Below are positions 1 to 8,439 of a stretch of 34,909 bases of DNA, piece by piece (the stretch's first letter is position 1; each line of letters begins with the position of its first letter). The notes beneath the pieces were generated by a model. The model did no database searches and was not told the DNA's origin. It worked only from the letters and a program-made list of their open reading frames with translations. Source of the stretch: a virus; IMG/VR virus record IMGVR_UViG_3300042260_000321, positions 1 through 34,909 of that record; one strand, 5' to 3'. The translations under genes were made by a program, and so were the position numbers.

Positions 1-428
1 GGCCTGGTTCCGGCCTTGTCGATGATCAAGGCCTGTTTGCGCGGGCTGGTGTCTTCACTGTTGGGAATGCTGATATGCGTCCAGCGGTCAAACTCGCGAA
101 TCACCTGGTCGAACCCAATGCCGCTGGCCACGATCTTTCGCACCACTTCGTCGGGCGTCATGCCAGGAACACGGAAGTCGGCCGCGCATCCAATACGGTG
201 CTGGCTGGTGTCTTTGCTGCCCACCGCGTCGTTGACCTTTTTTGTGCGTAGGCCCGACGAAATCATTATGGGCTTACCACCCAGCACAACTTTGACTTGC
301 TCCAGGAAATCAGCCAGGCGCGTCAGGTTGGCCAATTCCTGGTCGTTGGGGCTGTTGTCCCACCCGTTGCGCTCGGCCGTTTCGGATGCGGTCAATTCTT
401 CCAGGGTGAAATGGGGTGTCAGAATCAT
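1..428 (-). CDS. M15-family peptidoglycan peptidase (endolysin), 3' end outside window
   Basis: Predicted zinc peptidase that cuts peptide bonds in peptidoglycan at lysis. Only the first 142 residues are in the window; the gene runs off the left edge. The peptidase M15 (VanY/PF08291-like) signature is clear: SQHRIGCAADF at residues 75-85 supplies the zinc ligands His77 and Asp84, and WTHIS at 116-120 supplies the third ligand His118, with Glu112 the likely catalytic base. There is no signal peptide, so export would depend on the holin encoded next to it. The start at 428 overlaps the holin stop as ATGA, with GAGG upstream. It is the last visible gene of the late operon, the usual place for a lysis gene. 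Family assignment is firm; exact bond specificity is not visible. Confidence 0.9.
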   Translation of the reverse strand, partial: MILTPHFTLEELTASETAERNGWDNSPNDQELANLTRLADFLEQVKVVLGGKPIMISSGLRTKKVNDAVGSKDTSQHRIGCAADFRVPGMTPDEVVRKIVASGIGFDQVIREFDRWTHISIPNSEDTSPRKQALIIDKAGTR

Positions 429-835
429 TTTTTACCTCTCATGTCAACAATCTTTTCAAGTGTGCGGCCGCCAAAGTAAAACGACATCACCAGCATCCCC
501 CACTGGCCCAGCAGCGTGACGTATGCTTCGTTGGCTTCGTAGTCAAAGGCCGACATCATGGCAAACACAAAGTAGCCCACAAAGATGGCCACCAGGGTCA
601 TGGGCCGGATGTTTTTGGACAGCCAGGAATCCGATGACATATCCGCTTTTAAGCGGTCGGTCAGGTTGTTCTGCTCGGTCTTGTACAAATCGGTGTCGTT
701 GGCCATCTTGGCCAGTTCGCCCGACTGCGCCAGCGCGGCCAGTTCCAATTGCGCTTTGGCTTTTGCTTCGGGATCGGGAATCAGTTTGTCGATCAGCTTG
801 CCGCCGACATTCAACAACGCGTCAAGTGCAAACAT
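425..835 (-). CDS. Holin, GTA-type 3-TM superfamily
   Basis: Small inner-membrane protein of 136 aa that should permeabilise the membrane so the endolysin reaches its substrate. The N-terminal half is amphipathic and charged, with LIDKLIPDPEAKAKAQ at residues 14-29. WLSKNIRPMT (71-80) leads into two hydrophobic segments at about 79-97 and 105-122, and the protein ends with YFGGRTLEKI near 120-129. This combination is characteristic of the holin family first described from gene transfer agents (PF11351). The stop overlaps the peptidase start as ATGA, and the preceding gene ends 3 nt upstream, so the lysis genes are translationally coupled. The family match is from memory of its conserved motifs. 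Confidence 0.88.
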   Translation of the reverse strand: MFALDALLNVGGKLIDKLIPDPEAKAKAQLELAALAQSGELAKMANDTDLYKTEQNNLTDRLKADMSSDSWLSKNIRPMTLVAIFVGYFVFAMMSAFDYEANEAYVTLLGQWGMLVMSFYFGGRTLEKIVDMRGKK

Positions 836-838
836 GGC

Positions 839-1294
839 TTATTCCTTTAAATCAAAACTAAGGTTGGCGTGACGTGGATACTGCACAACGCGTTCCCCTT
901 CGGGACATTTGTATTTAATGGTCGCCAACAAAGTTGCTTTGCCGTTGGCAATTTTTTCTTTTCTTGCCATTGTTAGCTGGTATGTAAACGTGTCAATTTC
1001 CGGCCCCGCTGGCCCGCTAAATTTGCTTGCGGTGGTGGTTGCCTCATGCACCATGCCAGCCGCATCACGAATGCTTGGCGTAAAACTTTCAACGGAACAA
1101 TCATCGCGTTTTTTGATTCGGGCAACCGTTACGTTGATGGCTTTACCTTCCTCCGCAACAATTTTAAAATGCTTGGGCGACCATTCCAATATAGCCCGAT
1201 CAAACCATCCAAATTTATCGGCAAGGGTGTAACCACCGCCAAGCGCGGCAACACTGGCGGCGATTGCGCTGATTGTTTTTGCAACGTCAATCAT
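839..1294 (-). CDS. Membrane-anchored protein of the lysis cassette, function unknown
   Basis: 151-aa protein with one predicted N-terminal hydrophobic segment (about residues 5-25, rich in Ala and Gly) and a mostly beta-like soluble remainder of roughly 120 residues. I do not recognise a named domain. A longer reading frame begins at 1363, but the start at 1294 is preferred because its ATG overlaps the stop of the upstream gene as ATGA, the pattern used throughout this operon. The position between a coiled-coil membrane protein and the holin suggests a role in lysis or at the membrane, and a spanin-like subunit is possible. No lipobox is visible, so that remains a guess. Confidence 0.7.
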   Translation of the reverse strand: MIDVAKTISAIAASVAALGGGYTLADKFGWFDRAILEWSPKHFKIVAEEGKAINVTVARIKKRDDCSVESFTPSIRDAAGMVHEATTTASKFSGPAGPEIDTFTYQLTMARKEKIANGKATLLATIKYKCPEGERVVQYPRHANLSFDLKE

Positions 1295-1530
1295 TTGTGA
1301 AAATAGCTTGATAAGTAACCCATGGCGCTGGATGCTGCCGACACCAGGGCCATGCCAGCCCAAAACCCGCCGCGGCCCTGGTTGGCCAGCGCGACCAGCT
1401 TTTCCAGGTTGCCTTCCATCTTGTCCATCTTTTTTTCCATGTCATCAAAGCGGCGTTCGTAGTTCTGCACCTTTTCCCAAAGCACGCCGTACTTGACCGG
1501 ATCAATTCCGGATTCCTCAAACTGCGCCAT
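1291..1530 (-). CDS. XhlA-like coiled-coil membrane protein
   Basis: 79-aa protein with a heptad-rich helix at about residues 18-50 (EKVQNYERRFDDMEKKMDKM) followed by a single hydrophobic segment at about 56-75 and a short tail. This architecture is that of haemolysin XhlA-type lysis accessory proteins (PF10779), which sit beside holins. Upstream in-frame starts exist (TTG at 1560, ATG at 1557), but the ATG at 1530 has a good ribosome site (GAGGAAA, 5 nt spacing) and avoids overlap with the upstream gene, whose stop is at 1532-1534. Function by family and context: membrane lesion or holin regulation. The assignment rests on architecture, not on conserved residues. Confidence 0.72.
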   Translation of the reverse strand: MAQFEESGIDPVKYGVLWEKVQNYERRFDDMEKKMDKMEGNLEKLVALANQGRGGFWAGMALVSAASSAMGYLSSYFHK

Positions 1531-1531
1531 G

Positions 1532-4024
1532 TCACTTTCCTCGTTGGCTGATTTCATCAAGGGTGCTTCCCGCGCCAGGCTTTAGGGCTTCCGATGCCTC
1601 TTTGCGCTCTCTTGATGCGCGAATAACACGGCGGGCCTCACTGCCAAGCGGGTATCCGAAAGTTTTTAGGCCGACAACGTTGCCGACCTGTTCAGCGCCA
1701 CCGGCTGCTTTGTTGGCCAGGTATCCCACCAGGGTGTTGGAATTGTTGACAAACGAACCACGGGGCTGAAATTGCGTGTACGCGGCCACGTTGCCCAGCG
1801 TGCGTAACTGCAACTGGCTTTCAGGGTCAAAGATGACGCCAAAGTTGTTCACGTCATCCAGGCGCTTGACGGCCTTGTTGTAGTTGGCCTGGCTGAAATT
1901 GCCCTTGCCGTCCACAATGCCCGCCTTGTCCGACAACCAGTTGATGGTTCCGGCTTTCATGTGCTGGTGCGCTGGCGAATCACGGCCCAACGTTTCCACC
2001 ATGGTGTTGATGTTCTTGTTGACGCCGTTGACCACAAACTTGTCGAAATACTTGTCGGCCGGTACGGCATCATCGACGGCGGCTTTATATGCTGGGTCTT
2101 TTTTCAGCGCATCAAAACGCGACTTGGCCAACGTGCGTGCGGTGTCCGCAAGTGGTTTCAGCGCCGCGGCTTCACCCTTCAATGGCAGTTGCTCCAACGC
2201 CTCGCGCACAATGCTGGCAGCCATGGCGGCGTTGCCGTCACCGCTGCGTTCGGCCTTGCGGATTTCGGCCGCCAGGTTGGTTCGCATCGCTTCAAACTGT
2301 TCAAACGTCATTGGTTCGCCGTTTTTGAAGCGATCCAATTGGTTCTTGATGGGCGTGGGCAAAAAGTCGGTTTTCAGTTTCTTGGCCAAACCGGCTTCGG
2401 CGTTTTTGGCCAGCGTCACGCCATCGACAGGGAATTGGCCACCGGCTGCGTCTTCCAATGCTTTGTATGCTTTGGAAATGTCGGCGCTGCGTGTATCGTC
2501 CAGCGCCTTATATGCGTCAATCAACGCCTGGCTGGATTCGATGGTCTTAGTGGCGTACACGTCCGGCGCGGCCTTTTCGCGGATCAACGGCACGTTGTCC
2601 ACCAACTGCTGGTTTTGCTCGTTAAAACGCTGGGCAAATTGCGGCTGACTGCCGCGCAAATTTTGTTCTTTGGACAGCTGCACCACGTCGCCAGTTGATT
2701 GACCTTTGGTCAGGCGAACCGGAACGGGCAGCGAATCGGCTTCCAGGTGACGCAACACCACGGGCGTGTTCGCCTTATCCAGGGGCATATTGCCGTACAA
2801 CTGCTGGAATTCAGGCGTCGCATTTGTCAATGCCTGTTGGATGATGGTCGCGTCCGGCGTGGCTGCTGCGCCAGCACTTGCGCGGCCAGGCTGGGGCGCT
2901 TGGGGCATTGGCACGGCTGGCGCTGTGGGTTGGCCTGGGACGCCAAGCGTTGGCGCTTTGGCGGGCATCCTGGTGGTTCCTGGGGCGATTGCCTCGGTCG
3001 TTGCACGGACGGCACGCTGCACGGGTGCGGGGGTCACGTCAGCCGCGGCGCTTAGAACCTTGCCACCGGCTTGTTTTACAGCCTGGCCAGCCAGACCAAC
3101 TTCGCGCTGCACCGTTTTGCTGAACGGGGCGGCGGTCATGCCCAAGTTCATGTAATACTCAACTTCGGCTTTGGGCATACCGGTTTTCTGGCTGATCCAA
3201 TCGGCGCCTTTGCCGACGTTTTCGCCAATGAATTCCATGATGCGCTGGCTGGCTTCGCCTTTGTATTCTGGCGTTTCAGTGACGCCAAAGGCTTTGCCAA
3301 CAGGGCGTTCCAAGGCGCCAGTGACTTTGGCCTGGGTGGCTGCGGCTTGTTCGGGGGTTTGACCGACAGCACGGGCGCCAGCGTATGTGGCCATGCCAGC
3401 CACGCCAGGCACAACACCCAGCACGGTGTCAGCCAGGGCAGCCGATCCGCGCAAAACCTTTGTAACCGTTTCGGCCACTTTGCCTTTTTTGGGAGGCTCG
3501 TTAAACGCATCACCCACCGCGGCGTTGATTGCGTCGGGCTTCATCAAGTCATCAATGCTCAGTTCGCCAGGGGTTGCGTCTGCTTTGCCTGTGTGGCCAA
3601 ACACAGCATTGCGGCCGCTTTCCATTTGCGTGATGCCAGCGGCCAACTGCTGGCGCACCAGCGGGCTGTCTAGGTCGATTTGCTGCTTTGGATCAAGGCC
3701 CGTCACGCGGGCAACGTGGGCAATATACGCTTTGGTGTCGTTTCCGCTGGGTGGCGCCCAGGTCGAAATCACACCTTCCAGCGTATTGATGCCGCGCTTT
3801 TTGTAGCCCTTCAAGTTTTTGTCCAGGGCCGCCAAACCTTCTTCCATGCTGCCAAACTCGGCCAATTTGCCACCAGGCATCAAAGCGCCTGGGTTATTGG
3901 TGCGAATTGGCGCTGGGGTTGTTGGTGCAGCAGCGGGGGCTGGCGCTGGCTTTCGTTTCATGCCGAACGCATCGCCCACCGCGGCTTCAATTTGGGCGGG
4001 GTCTAGGAATTCGACGGTCATCAT
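1532..4024 (-). CDS. Large internal virion/ejection protein with N-terminal lysozyme-like domain
   Basis: 830-aa protein, probably packaged in the head and ejected with DNA. Residues 41-140 resemble virion-associated peptidoglycan hydrolase domains: RTNNPGALMPGG (41-52), GINTLEGVISTWAPP (78-92), then NDTKAYIAHVARVTGLDP (95-112). The rest is Ala/Gly/Pro-rich, with helical segments and a mildly hydrophobic stretch near 195-220, which suits a membrane-crossing channel protein. A short motif, AAVGDAF, occurs at 14-20 and again at 168-174, just outside the lysozyme-like domain. The start at 4024 overlaps the previous stop as ATGA. It occupies the place of the P22 gp16/gp20 ejection genes but shows no clear similarity to them. 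The virion role is inferred from context. Confidence 0.75.
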   Translation of the reverse strand: MMTVEFLDPAQIEAAVGDAFGMKRKPAPAPAAAPTTPAPIRTNNPGALMPGGKLAEFGSMEEGLAALDKNLKGYKKRGINTLEGVISTWAPPSGNDTKAYIAHVARVTGLDPKQQIDLDSPLVRQQLAAGITQMESGRNAVFGHTGKADATPGELSIDDLMKPDAINAAVGDAFNEPPKKGKVAETVTKVLRGSAALADTVLGVVPGVAGMATYAGARAVGQTPEQAAATQAKVTGALERPVGKAFGVTETPEYKGEASQRIMEFIGENVGKGADWISQKTGMPKAEVEYYMNLGMTAAPFSKTVQREVGLAGQAVKQAGGKVLSAAADVTPAPVQRAVRATTEAIAPGTTRMPAKAPTLGVPGQPTAPAVPMPQAPQPGRASAGAAATPDATIIQQALTNATPEFQQLYGNMPLDKANTPVVLRHLEADSLPVPVRLTKGQSTGDVVQLSKEQNLRGSQPQFAQRFNEQNQQLVDNVPLIREKAAPDVYATKTIESSQALIDAYKALDDTRSADISKAYKALEDAAGGQFPVDGVTLAKNAEAGLAKKLKTDFLPTPIKNQLDRFKNGEPMTFEQFEAMRTNLAAEIRKAERSGDGNAAMAASIVREALEQLPLKGEAAALKPLADTARTLAKSRFDALKKDPAYKAAVDDAVPADKYFDKFVVNGVNKNINTMVETLGRDSPAHQHMKAGTINWLSDKAGIVDGKGNFSQANYNKAVKRLDDVNNFGVIFDPESQLQLRTLGNVAAYTQFQPRGSFVNNSNTLVGYLANKAAGGAEQVGNVVGLKTFGYPLGSEARRVIRASRERKEASEALKPGAGSTLDEISQRGK

Positions 4025-5628
4025 TGCCCCCTGATAAGTTGCTGCATTCTGCCGATGTTATCCACCAGGCGTTTGTAGCCAGTCGAATTCGGGCCACCGG
4101 CTGCGGTGACCACTTCGCGGATGGCGTCTTTGTCGTTGTTTCTCATTGCATCAAACAAGCGAACCGCGTTGATGTCAACTGTCGTTGACCAATTGTTTTG
4201 GAAGTCGCGGGCAGCAAACGGATCGTTTGTCTTTTTGAATGAATTTTGAACGCCCTGGTTGAACAGGTCAGTTGCGGTGGACAGCGCACGGTTAACGCGG
4301 GCGGTCTGTTTGATGGCTGGCGCCGTCCAGTTGGTTGTGCCTGAAATTTCGCCAGCAATACCGCGGGCCGCGTCCGTGCCACCAAGGCCCGACGATGATG
4401 CCAGCGACGCAGTTTGCAGCGCCATGTAATGGCCCAACTGGTTCAAGTTTGTGGCGTTGTCGCTGGTGAACGGAATGGCCGCATAACCGCCAGTCAAATT
4501 GCCGACAAAACTTGCGCCTTTACCGGTGATTACATCGTCGGCCAGTTTGATGATCTGATTGTTGTTGAACGTCTGCAATGGCACTTGCTGGGCCGCGTTC
4601 ATGCTGCTGGTGCGTAGGTTGTTGGCCGCTTCCAATGTTTGCGGCGTTTCGCCAGGACGCATCCGCGCCACGGGCGTTGTACCACCAGGTGCAGCGGCGC
4701 CAGGTGCGGGGGCTGCGGGCGACACCGGCGCACCAGGGGCGGGGGCGCCAGGGGCCGTTGAAACAGGGCGCGGCATTTGGCCGCCAGGCAATTGACCGGC
4801 GCCAGGTGTACCCGTGCCAGCGCGTTGGCCAAGGAATCGACCGTTGGCATCGAACACGTTGACGATTGGGTTGTTGTTGATATCCACGTCGCCGGTTGGC
4901 ACTTCGCGGCTGCCTGGGCCAAGTTGGGCGGTAACCAATGGCTGTTGCGCCACGGTGGTAACAGGCGCTTCGCCAGCCACCGACGGACGGGTGGTCGTTT
5001 GGAAAGTTGCTGCACCGCTGCTGGCTGTGCCAGCCTGGGGGGCAAACAGTTGCTGTTGCGTTTCAGGTTTCAGCAGCGTATTGGCGCCAGCAATGGCCAT
5101 GGAAGGCAACTGCGGGCCGGAAGGAATGTCAGCCCAGGTCACCTTATAGGCGTCGATTAGTTTGTGAAGGTCTGGATTGTCGGGGTTTTCTTTTTTCATC
5201 AAATCCATTTCCGCAAGATACGCGTTTTTGTCTTGCACACCCAAACGGCCAAGGATGGCAAAACGCGAACCAATCATGCTGCGCTGGTCTTGCGTCAGGT
5301 TTTGTTTCGCCTGGATGGCTTGCGTTTGCGCGTTGCCCAGGGTGGTAAATTTGTTTATGTATTCGGAACCGGTCAACGGCGCAAGGCTTGGAACAGCGGC
5401 GTTCAGTTTGTCAATGTCAATACGGCCATTGCTTTGGAAGTTTTCAGGTTTCGCCAAAAACTCCGTCATTCGATTGCGCTCTTGTTCTTTTTGCTGCTCC
5501 AAAGTAAGTGAAATTTTTTCTTGCTTGTATTGCTGGGCGCCGCGGGCCATGTTGACCATTTCGCCAAGCGACATACTTGGCGTTGTTTTGATTTGGCTTC
5601 CAAGGGGGGTGATGTTGAAGTCTGCCAT
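4021..5628 (-). CDS. Putative ejection/internal virion protein with Pro-Ala-Gly linker
   Basis: 535-aa protein without a recognised catalytic domain. The N-terminal part (about 1-200) is helical and charged. Residues about 275-325 form a low-complexity linker dominated by Gly, Ala and Pro, and the C-terminal part is again helical, with many Asn and Gln. It sits between the gp7-like ejection protein and the lysozyme-like virion protein, the place where P22-type phages encode their second and third ejection proteins (gp20, gp16). An ejection role is therefore the best guess from position and composition. The stop overlaps the next gene as ATGA. Confidence 0.62.
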   Translation of the reverse strand: MADFNITPLGSQIKTTPSMSLGEMVNMARGAQQYKQEKISLTLEQQKEQERNRMTEFLAKPENFQSNGRIDIDKLNAAVPSLAPLTGSEYINKFTTLGNAQTQAIQAKQNLTQDQRSMIGSRFAILGRLGVQDKNAYLAEMDLMKKENPDNPDLHKLIDAYKVTWADIPSGPQLPSMAIAGANTLLKPETQQQLFAPQAGTASSGAATFQTTTRPSVAGEAPVTTVAQQPLVTAQLGPGSREVPTGDVDINNNPIVNVFDANGRFLGQRAGTGTPGAGQLPGGQMPRPVSTAPGAPAPGAPVSPAAPAPGAAAPGGTTPVARMRPGETPQTLEAANNLRTSSMNAAQQVPLQTFNNNQIIKLADDVITGKGASFVGNLTGGYAAIPFTSDNATNLNQLGHYMALQTASLASSSGLGGTDAARGIAGEISGTTNWTAPAIKQTARVNRALSTATDLFNQGVQNSFKKTNDPFAARDFQNNWSTTVDINAVRLFDAMRNNDKDAIREVVTAAGGPNSTGYKRLVDNIGRMQQLIRGQ

Positions 5629-5631
5629 TTT

Positions 5632-6267
5632 TTAACCCTTCATCAATGCGTACATCATGGCCGAATTACCTATGTTTCCTGCGGCATTTGAGTAAGCATT
5701 TGCAGCGCCAACCTGGCCGCCCGCAATTGCGTTTGCGCCACCAACAGCAAGTTGCGCCATGTTAGTTCCCGCAGCTTGGCCAAGGGTGCTGGTTTGACCT
5801 TGCGCGGTTTGGCCAATACCCGCAATGCCCGCCAGCGTGTTGTAAATGTTTTGGCGCTGCTGAATCACTTGGGGCATTGCAGTGCCCAGCGTGTAATCCA
5901 GCGCAAACTTTTGTGCGGCGCGATCCACGTTTGAACCAGGGCCGCCGACGTTCATGTTTTGACGCGCCACGCCCGTGCCTTGGTCAATGGCAAACTGGTA
6001 ACCAGGCAACCCCAAAATTTCCTCGCGGGAAATTGGCGATGTCAGGCCGGGCATTAATTCGCCAATACGGGTTAACGCACCGTAACCGGCTTCACGATAT
6101 GGCTTTTGCTGTTCGTTCAGAATATCGAACATTTCCTTTTGGATTGCCATGCCCTCACGCGTACCTTGAAGTTGGGTTTGCGCGGCATCTTTTGCCCCTT
6201 GTGCACCCATGTAGCCACTAACAAGGCTTGTTCCACCAACAATTAATGCAGCAGTAACCCAGGTCAT
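5632..6267 (-). CDS. DNA transfer/ejection protein, P22 gp7-like
   Basis: 211-aa protein with the hallmarks of small podoviral ejection proteins. An N-terminal hydrophobic/glycine-rich helix (about 4-28) is followed by a Gln-rich helix. Then come QKPYREAGYGALTRIGEL (about 54-71) and LPGYQFAIDQGTGVARQN (about 87-104), which are typical of DNA transfer proteins of phages with P22-like coats. The C-terminal half is Ala/Gly/Asn-rich helix with internal near-repeats. P22 gp7 helps form the conduit that carries DNA across the envelope. The start overlaps the cupin gene stop as ATGA. Confidence 0.78.
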   Translation of the reverse strand: MTWVTAALIVGGTSLVSGYMGAQGAKDAAQTQLQGTREGMAIQKEMFDILNEQQKPYREAGYGALTRIGELMPGLTSPISREEILGLPGYQFAIDQGTGVARQNMNVGGPGSNVDRAAQKFALDYTLGTAMPQVIQQRQNIYNTLAGIAGIGQTAQGQTSTLGQAAGTNMAQLAVGGANAIAGGQVGAANAYSNAAGNIGNSAMMYALMKG

Positions 6268-6728
6268 AATTTTTCCCCTTCTAAGGCGTTCATTTCGCTG
6301 ACGATTTGTTTAAGTTTGTTCGATGAATCAAATAGTGCGGTGTCGTCAGGTTCAATCAATTCCGCTTCAATTTCATCCAAGTCGGTTTTATCAGTTCGGT
6401 GGACAGTGACGCCAATCGCATCCGTCACCGCCAGGGTCACCCGTTTTGTTCCAGGCTTGCTTTCAACAACATCGCCCGCTTTCAATTTTCTCATTCCTGT
6501 TTCAGTCCAGGCAATAATTTCACCTTTGACGCACATAAAAAAATGCGGCTCTTTGTGGACCTTGCCAACAATTAATGTTCCGGCTTGACGAAACACTTTC
6601 CGGCAATACATCCCTTGGCTGAAATAGTGTTCAGTTTGCAATTCCGCTTGCGGATGCTTGACCATTTCGGCTTGCAGCCGGTCAATTTGCGCCCTGGTTG
6701 GCGCTTCGTCAAAAATTTCAAGTTCCAT
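6264..6728 (-). CDS. Cupin-fold protein in the tail gene cluster
   Basis: 154-aa protein. Residues about 50-112 show a cupin-like beta-barrel pattern: GKVHKEPHFFMCVKGEI (55-71) contains His58, His62 and Glu70 as potential metal ligands, GDVVES (85-90) marks the turn before motif 2, and His110 could be the last ligand. An acidic tail follows. A longer frame starts at 6893, but the ATG at 6728 shares one base with the stop of the preceding gene (TGATG) and gives a sensible domain, so it is preferred. Possible roles are a small virion component or an enzyme acting on cell-surface sugar. Neither is shown by the sequence. Confidence 0.72.
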   Translation of the reverse strand: MELEIFDEAPTRAQIDRLQAEMVKHPQAELQTEHYFSQGMYCRKVFRQAGTLIVGKVHKEPHFFMCVKGEIIAWTETGMRKLKAGDVVESKPGTKRVTLAVTDAIGVTVHRTDKTDLDEIEAELIEPDDTALFDSSNKLKQIVSEMNALEGEKL

Positions 6729-6967
6729 CAAAATGTACCCCCACCGATTCCGTTGATTGCGGTCAACAGTGTAAAAGTACCTTGCGCTGGCGTCACGTTT
6801 CCAATGACAGTATTGTTGATTTGCCCGCCGTTGATGACCTGATATTGAACGGTTTGCGATACCAATTGCGGGTTTTGCAGCCAAATAATCCATTCCCGCG
6901 ACGGTCTGCCGGTCGCCTGTTCAACGAACGGCGACGTGGGAAATTGAATATTTGTCAGGTTGGCCAT
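6728..6967 (-). CDS. Small fibre-like virion protein
   Basis: 79-aa protein, not assigned to a family. The N-terminal half contains PSREWIIWLQ (23-32), a segment often seen in short phage tail proteins. The C-terminal half carries INNTVIGNVTPAQGTFT and ends in a Gly-rich GGGTF. The same motif (I-x-S/N-x-V-I-G-x-x-T-P-A...F-T) occurs near residues 57-73 of the 831-aa fibre protein at 14231-16726, which also ends in a Gly-rich GGGNF. This suggests a shared assembly or trimerisation element. It starts within the stop of the gp10-like gene (TGATG), so it is translated with the tail genes. Confidence 0.65.
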   Translation of the reverse strand: MANLTNIQFPTSPFVEQATGRPSREWIIWLQNPQLVSQTVQYQVINGGQINNTVIGNVTPAQGTFTLLTAINGIGGGTF

Positions 6968-8439
6968 CAGTTATCACCCGCCGATGCCTTCAAGTTTGCT
7001 GACACGATAACGGCCTTCACGGGGTCGCTCACGGCCACTTCAAAGATGCGATCACGCGCCCAGCCCAGGCGGCGCCAAATAGCGCGGTTGGTGTAGTTGC
7101 CCTGGCGGCCAATGCTTACCCAATGTTCGTTCGACCAGGTAGAACCGCCGTCGTTCGACCAGCGCATCATGGCCTGGGGGTTGTCGCCTTGGCCGGTTGT
7201 AAGGCCCACGCCAGGCTGGAATTGAATTTGGAATTCCTCAAAATACTGGCGCTGCAAGTCGGTTGTGATGTGCGGGGCGCGGCGCAAACGACGGATCGGG
7301 TTGCCCGCGTCGGTGTACTGGTCAAAATCCAGGCTGTAAATTTTGCCGTTTTCCCAATCGCCCACCAAGTTTTTATTGGCAAACGCGATGCCGCAGTTGG
7401 CGCGGTGGCGGTGGTAGGTGGCCGTTGGGCTGTCCCAATACAGCCATTTGTGCCATTGCTGCGTGGCCAGGTCATAAACCCAGGTCAGGTCAGCGTTGGG
7501 GAATGTAATGACGTAAAACTCATGGCCCTCGACCTGGTATGTCCAGGCGCGGGCGTCGGTCACGTCAATGCCCACCAGGCTGTTTTCAACAGCGTGGGTG
7601 GATAGGCGCTTGTATTCGTAGCCTTGCATTAAGCCGATGGTGGCCGTGCCCAGCGTGTCGCGGGCAAGGAACATGAACGTTTCAGCAAATCGGGCCACGG
7701 AAAAAGCGGCGCCGCATCCGTTTTGCGATGCCGTGCCGGACACGCGCTGAAACGGGAATGTCAGCAAGCCGGTGATCTGGCTGCCCACGTCCACCCAAAC
7801 TTCGGTGGTCACCTCGCCCAACAGGTACACCTGGCGGTGGTCAACGATCAGCGACACAATGGGATCAGGCGATCCGTTCTTTGTTCCGAACCAGGCTTGC
7901 GTGGACAGCGGGTCATCCAAGTCGGTCGATGACCAGTTTTGCGTGTTGGGCTGGTTGTAAAGAATATACCCGTCCACCACGTCGGTGACGTTGGCGCCTT
8001 GCCATGGGCCGTCGGTTGGTGGCAGCTTCACAAACGTGTTTGTGGAAACCACGTAGTAGTAACGATTTGGCCCGTCCACGATGTATGCGGTCAGGCCGTT
8101 GGTGGTCATTTGGTTGTCAGTGATTGACACCGGCCCCGCGCTGGTGGTCAAAGTGCCAACTTCGGTGTATGCCAGGCTGGTGTCTATGCGGTACACGCGG
8201 TTGCCGCAAACCGCGATGGCGTATTGCAGCCCCGACAGCGCCCGCATTCCGCGCACTTCCGCAGTGACGGGGAAAGTGATTTCGGTCACCAGCCCTGGCG
8301 TTGGGTACAGCGCAACAATGCCCCGTTCGCCTGGCTGTTTAGTCGGGTCGATTTCGGGGTAAAAATTAATGCACTCCTGGTCATCTTGGTAGATTGACCT
8401 GGTGGTGTACGACGCGCCGACAAAGCCAAAATCAGGCAT
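6967..8439 (-). CDS. Tail needle hub / packaged DNA stabilisation protein, P22 gp10-like
   Basis: 490-aa tail protein corresponding to P22 gp10 (472 aa, Phage_stabilise family), which binds below the gp4 ring and closes the portal channel after packaging. The N-terminus is typical: FGFVGASYTTRSIYQDDQEC (residues 4-23), followed by NFYPEID. The body is a run of beta strands consistent with a propeller-like fold, including MRWSNDGGSTWS (about 427-438), a common ending in this family. It directly follows the gp4-like gene with a TAATG junction, the same order as in P22 (4 then 10). The family call is strong. Confidence 0.9.
   Translation of the reverse strand: MPDFGFVGASYTTRSIYQDDQECINFYPEIDPTKQPGERGIVALYPTPGLVTEITFPVTAEVRGMRALSGLQYAIAVCGNRVYRIDTSLAYTEVGTLTTSAGPVSITDNQMTTNGLTAYIVDGPNRYYYVVSTNTFVKLPPTDGPWQGANVTDVVDGYILYNQPNTQNWSSTDLDDPLSTQAWFGTKNGSPDPIVSLIVDHRQVYLLGEVTTEVWVDVGSQITGLLTFPFQRVSGTASQNGCGAAFSVARFAETFMFLARDTLGTATIGLMQGYEYKRLSTHAVENSLVGIDVTDARAWTYQVEGHEFYVITFPNADLTWVYDLATQQWHKWLYWDSPTATYHRHRANCGIAFANKNLVGDWENGKIYSLDFDQYTDAGNPIRRLRRAPHITTDLQRQYFEEFQIQFQPGVGLTTGQGDNPQAMMRWSNDGGSTWSNEHWVSIGRQGNYTNRAIWRRLGWARDRIFEVAVSDPVKAVIVSANLKASAGDN

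Noticed and set aside
16-519. 167-aa plus-strand open frame at the left edge
   Set aside because: It is antisense to the M15 peptidase and holin genes, whose motifs are clear; its own protein shows no domain.
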